Source: JAIBAJ01 sp965284645 (lineage in GTDB: Bacteria > Bacteroidota > Bacteroidia > JAIBAJ01). Taken from it: a stretch of DNA of 64,000 nt. A program made the position numbers and the translations under genes. Of the stretch, positions 62,767 to 64,000 are shown in pieces. The stretch's first letter is position 1, and each line of letters begins with the position of its first letter. The notes beneath the pieces are model-generated. The model ran no database searches and had not been told where the DNA came from. It saw only the letters and a program-made list of their open reading frames with translations. Location of the stretch: positions 1,302,001 to 1,366,000 of the forward strand of contig OZ260106.1 in NCBI GenBank assembly GCA_965284645.1. The letters run 5' to 3'.

Positions 62767-63894
62767 ATGACTTTTAATGATTTAATGCTGTCAGAGCCAC
62801 TATTGAAGGCTTTGAGCAAAGTGGGTTACACCTGTCCCACACCCATACAGGAACAAGCTATTCTTCCTATTCTTCAAGGTCGCGATATTTTTGGATGCGC
62901 CCAAACTGGAACAGGAAAAACAGCAGCTTTCGCTCTTCCTATTCTTGAAAAACTTCAGAATAGTTCTAAATCAAACCATATCAAAGCCTTAATCCTTGCT
63001 CCTACCCGTGAGCTGGCCCAACAAATCAGCGACAATATCGCTACTTACAGTACTTTTTTACCGATTTCACACACCACCGTTTTTGGTGGAGTATCGCAAC
63101 GTAACCAAGAACGCGAGCTTCGCAAAGGAGTTGATATTTTGGTTGCTACTCCTGGCCGTTTGCTGGATTTAATGGACCAAGGTTTTGTGCGCCTTGAAAA
63201 AATTGAATATTTTGTTTTGGATGAAGCAGACCGTATGTTGGATATGGGCTTTATCAACGATATTAAACGGATACTGAAAAAAGTTCCCGCCGTTCGCCAA
63301 ACGCTTTTCTTCTCGGCTACTGCTGCAAAAGAAATTATGAGCTTGGCTAATTCTTTATTGAAAAACCCAGTACATATTTCGGTTACTCCTGTTTCGTCGA
63401 CAACAACCTTGGTGGAACAAAGTATCTACTATGTTTCCAAAGAAGATAAACGTTCCTTGCTTAAACATGTGCTTACCACTGGGAAAGTTGACCGCGCTTT
63501 GGTTTTTACTCGCACCAAAAGAGGAGCCGATCGCGTAGCCAAAGAATTGAACAGAAGCGGAATTACCTCGGAAGCTATCCATGGCAATAAAAGCCAAGGT
63601 GCGCGTGAAAGAGCTTTGGAAGGGTTTAAAAGCAGAAAAATCAATGTGTTGGTAGCCACCGATATCGCTTCGAGAGGAATTGATATCGATAAATTATCGC
63701 ACGTTATCAATTTTGAAATACCTGAACAAGCTGAAACCTATGTTCACAGGATCGGTCGTACCGGTCGCGCAGGCTCTACAGGAATTGCCCTGTCGTTTGT
63801 TTCACATGAGGAAATGAGCTACATGCGGGATATTAATAAGCTGACCAACCAAAAAATTGAGGTTGTGGCGAATCATCCCTACACAAAAAAGTAA
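62767..63894 (+). CDS. DEAD-box RNA helicase (RhlE-like)
   Basis: The product is 375 residues, essentially the two RecA-like cores with almost no extension. Motifs in order: Q motif PTPIQEQA, AQTGTGKT, PTRELAQQ, GG, TPGRLLD, DEAD, SAT, then RALVFTRTKRGAD, VATDIASRGID and HRIGRTGRAG. It unwinds short RNA duplexes using ATP and acts in ribosome assembly or RNA turnover, often at low temperature. It is followed by a cold-shock gene. Missing the usual basic C-terminal tail, it is one of the short RhlE forms. Confidence 0.95.
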   Translation: MTFNDLMLSEPLLKALSKVGYTCPTPIQEQAILPILQGRDIFGCAQTGTGKTAAFALPILEKLQNSSKSNHIKALILAPTRELAQQISDNIATYSTFLPISHTTVFGGVSQRNQERELRKGVDILVATPGRLLDLMDQGFVRLEKIEYFVLDEADRMLDMGFINDIKRILKKVPAVRQTLFFSATAAKEIMSLANSLLKNPVHISVTPVSSTTTLVEQSIYYVSKEDKRSLLKHVLTTGKVDRALVFTRTKRGADRVAKELNRSGITSEAIHGNKSQGARERALEGFKSRKINVLVATDIASRGIDIDKLSHVINFEIPEQAETYVHRIGRTGRAGSTGIALSFVSHEEMSYMRDINKLTNQKIEVVANHPYTKK

Positions 63895-63945
63895 AATAGT
63901 AAACAATAAATAATAACCGTCTAACAAGACAAATCAAACAAACAA

Positions 63946-64000
63946 ATGAGAAAAGGAACAGTAAAATTCTTTAATGAAACAAAAGGATTCGGATTTATTA
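63946..64000 (+). CDS. Cold-shock protein, partial (3' end beyond window)
   Basis: The 18 visible residues, MRKGTVKFFNETKGFGFI, are the classic start of a CspA-type cold-shock domain, including RNP-1 beginning KGFGFI. These proteins bind single-stranded RNA and DNA as chaperones. It follows the DEAD-box helicase by 51 bp, a common pairing. Confidence 0.93.
   Translation, partial: MRKGTVKFFNETKGFGFI

Overview
The window comes from a member of the Bacteroidota, probably an environmental, respiring relative of the Flavobacteriales, Sphingobacteriales or Chitinophagales. The evidence is a fused CcoN-CcoO oxidase subunit, a complete alternative complex III operon, type IX secretion (T9SS) C-terminal sorting domains, SprB-like modules, 3-coathanger RHS proteins, and promoters of the Bacteroidota type (TTG, about 19-20 nt, TAnnTTTG). 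The genus cannot be named from the sequence.

Region 1 (1-8246) is a microaerobic respiration cluster. It holds a Crp/Fnr-like palindrome and promoter, ccoS, ccoNO, a ccoQ-like gene, ccoP, ccoG, ccoH, a TauE/SafE-DsbD-like membrane protein and hemN. Together these make, assemble and supply metal and haem to a cbb3 oxidase. Region 2 (8247-12680) has about 1 kb of non-coding palindromic repeats, a T9SS cargo protein, a PabB-like enzyme and a SPOR protein. Region 3 (12845-24176) is the operon actABCDEF-coxB-coxA: alternative complex III, which oxidises quinol, next to an aa3/caa3-type oxidase. Region 4 (24196-29004) is a 472-bp inverted-repeat element, an M16 peptidase, pheT and a small secreted protein.

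Region 5 (29146 to about 61401) is an accessory island that starts at a tRNA-Ala(GGC) gene. A large serine recombinase runs through the 3' side of the tRNA on the opposite strand, in a tightly coupled operon with a MerR-like regulator and two tiny genes. Inside are a zinc-finger/coiled-coil/RadA-like ATPase, an LRAT-like protein with an unknown partner, and a type IIG restriction-modification enzyme. Next to that enzyme sits an oppositely oriented silent copy of its specificity domain. A 23-bp perfect inverted repeat lies at the exact fusion point, and a small invertase-type serine recombinase lies just outside. Then come a large SprB-like surface protein and two RHS toxin-like giants with candidate immunity genes. 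The toxin tip of the first RHS protein is cut off by a frameshift at a poly-G tract.

Region 6 (60379-62481) is a patchwork of duplicated tRNA-3'-end hairpins, a pseudo-tRNA-Ala, a GIY-YIG nuclease and two 213-bp repeats. A 34-bp piece identical to the tRNA 3' end lies here and may mark the far end of the island. Region 7 (62599-64000) returns to housekeeping genes: a DEAD-box helicase with a textbook Bacteroidota promoter and the start of a cold-shock gene.

The most notable system is the switchable type IIG enzyme at 35530-40903. The sequence shows every part an inversion-controlled methylation/restriction switch needs, and inversion keeps the reading frame.
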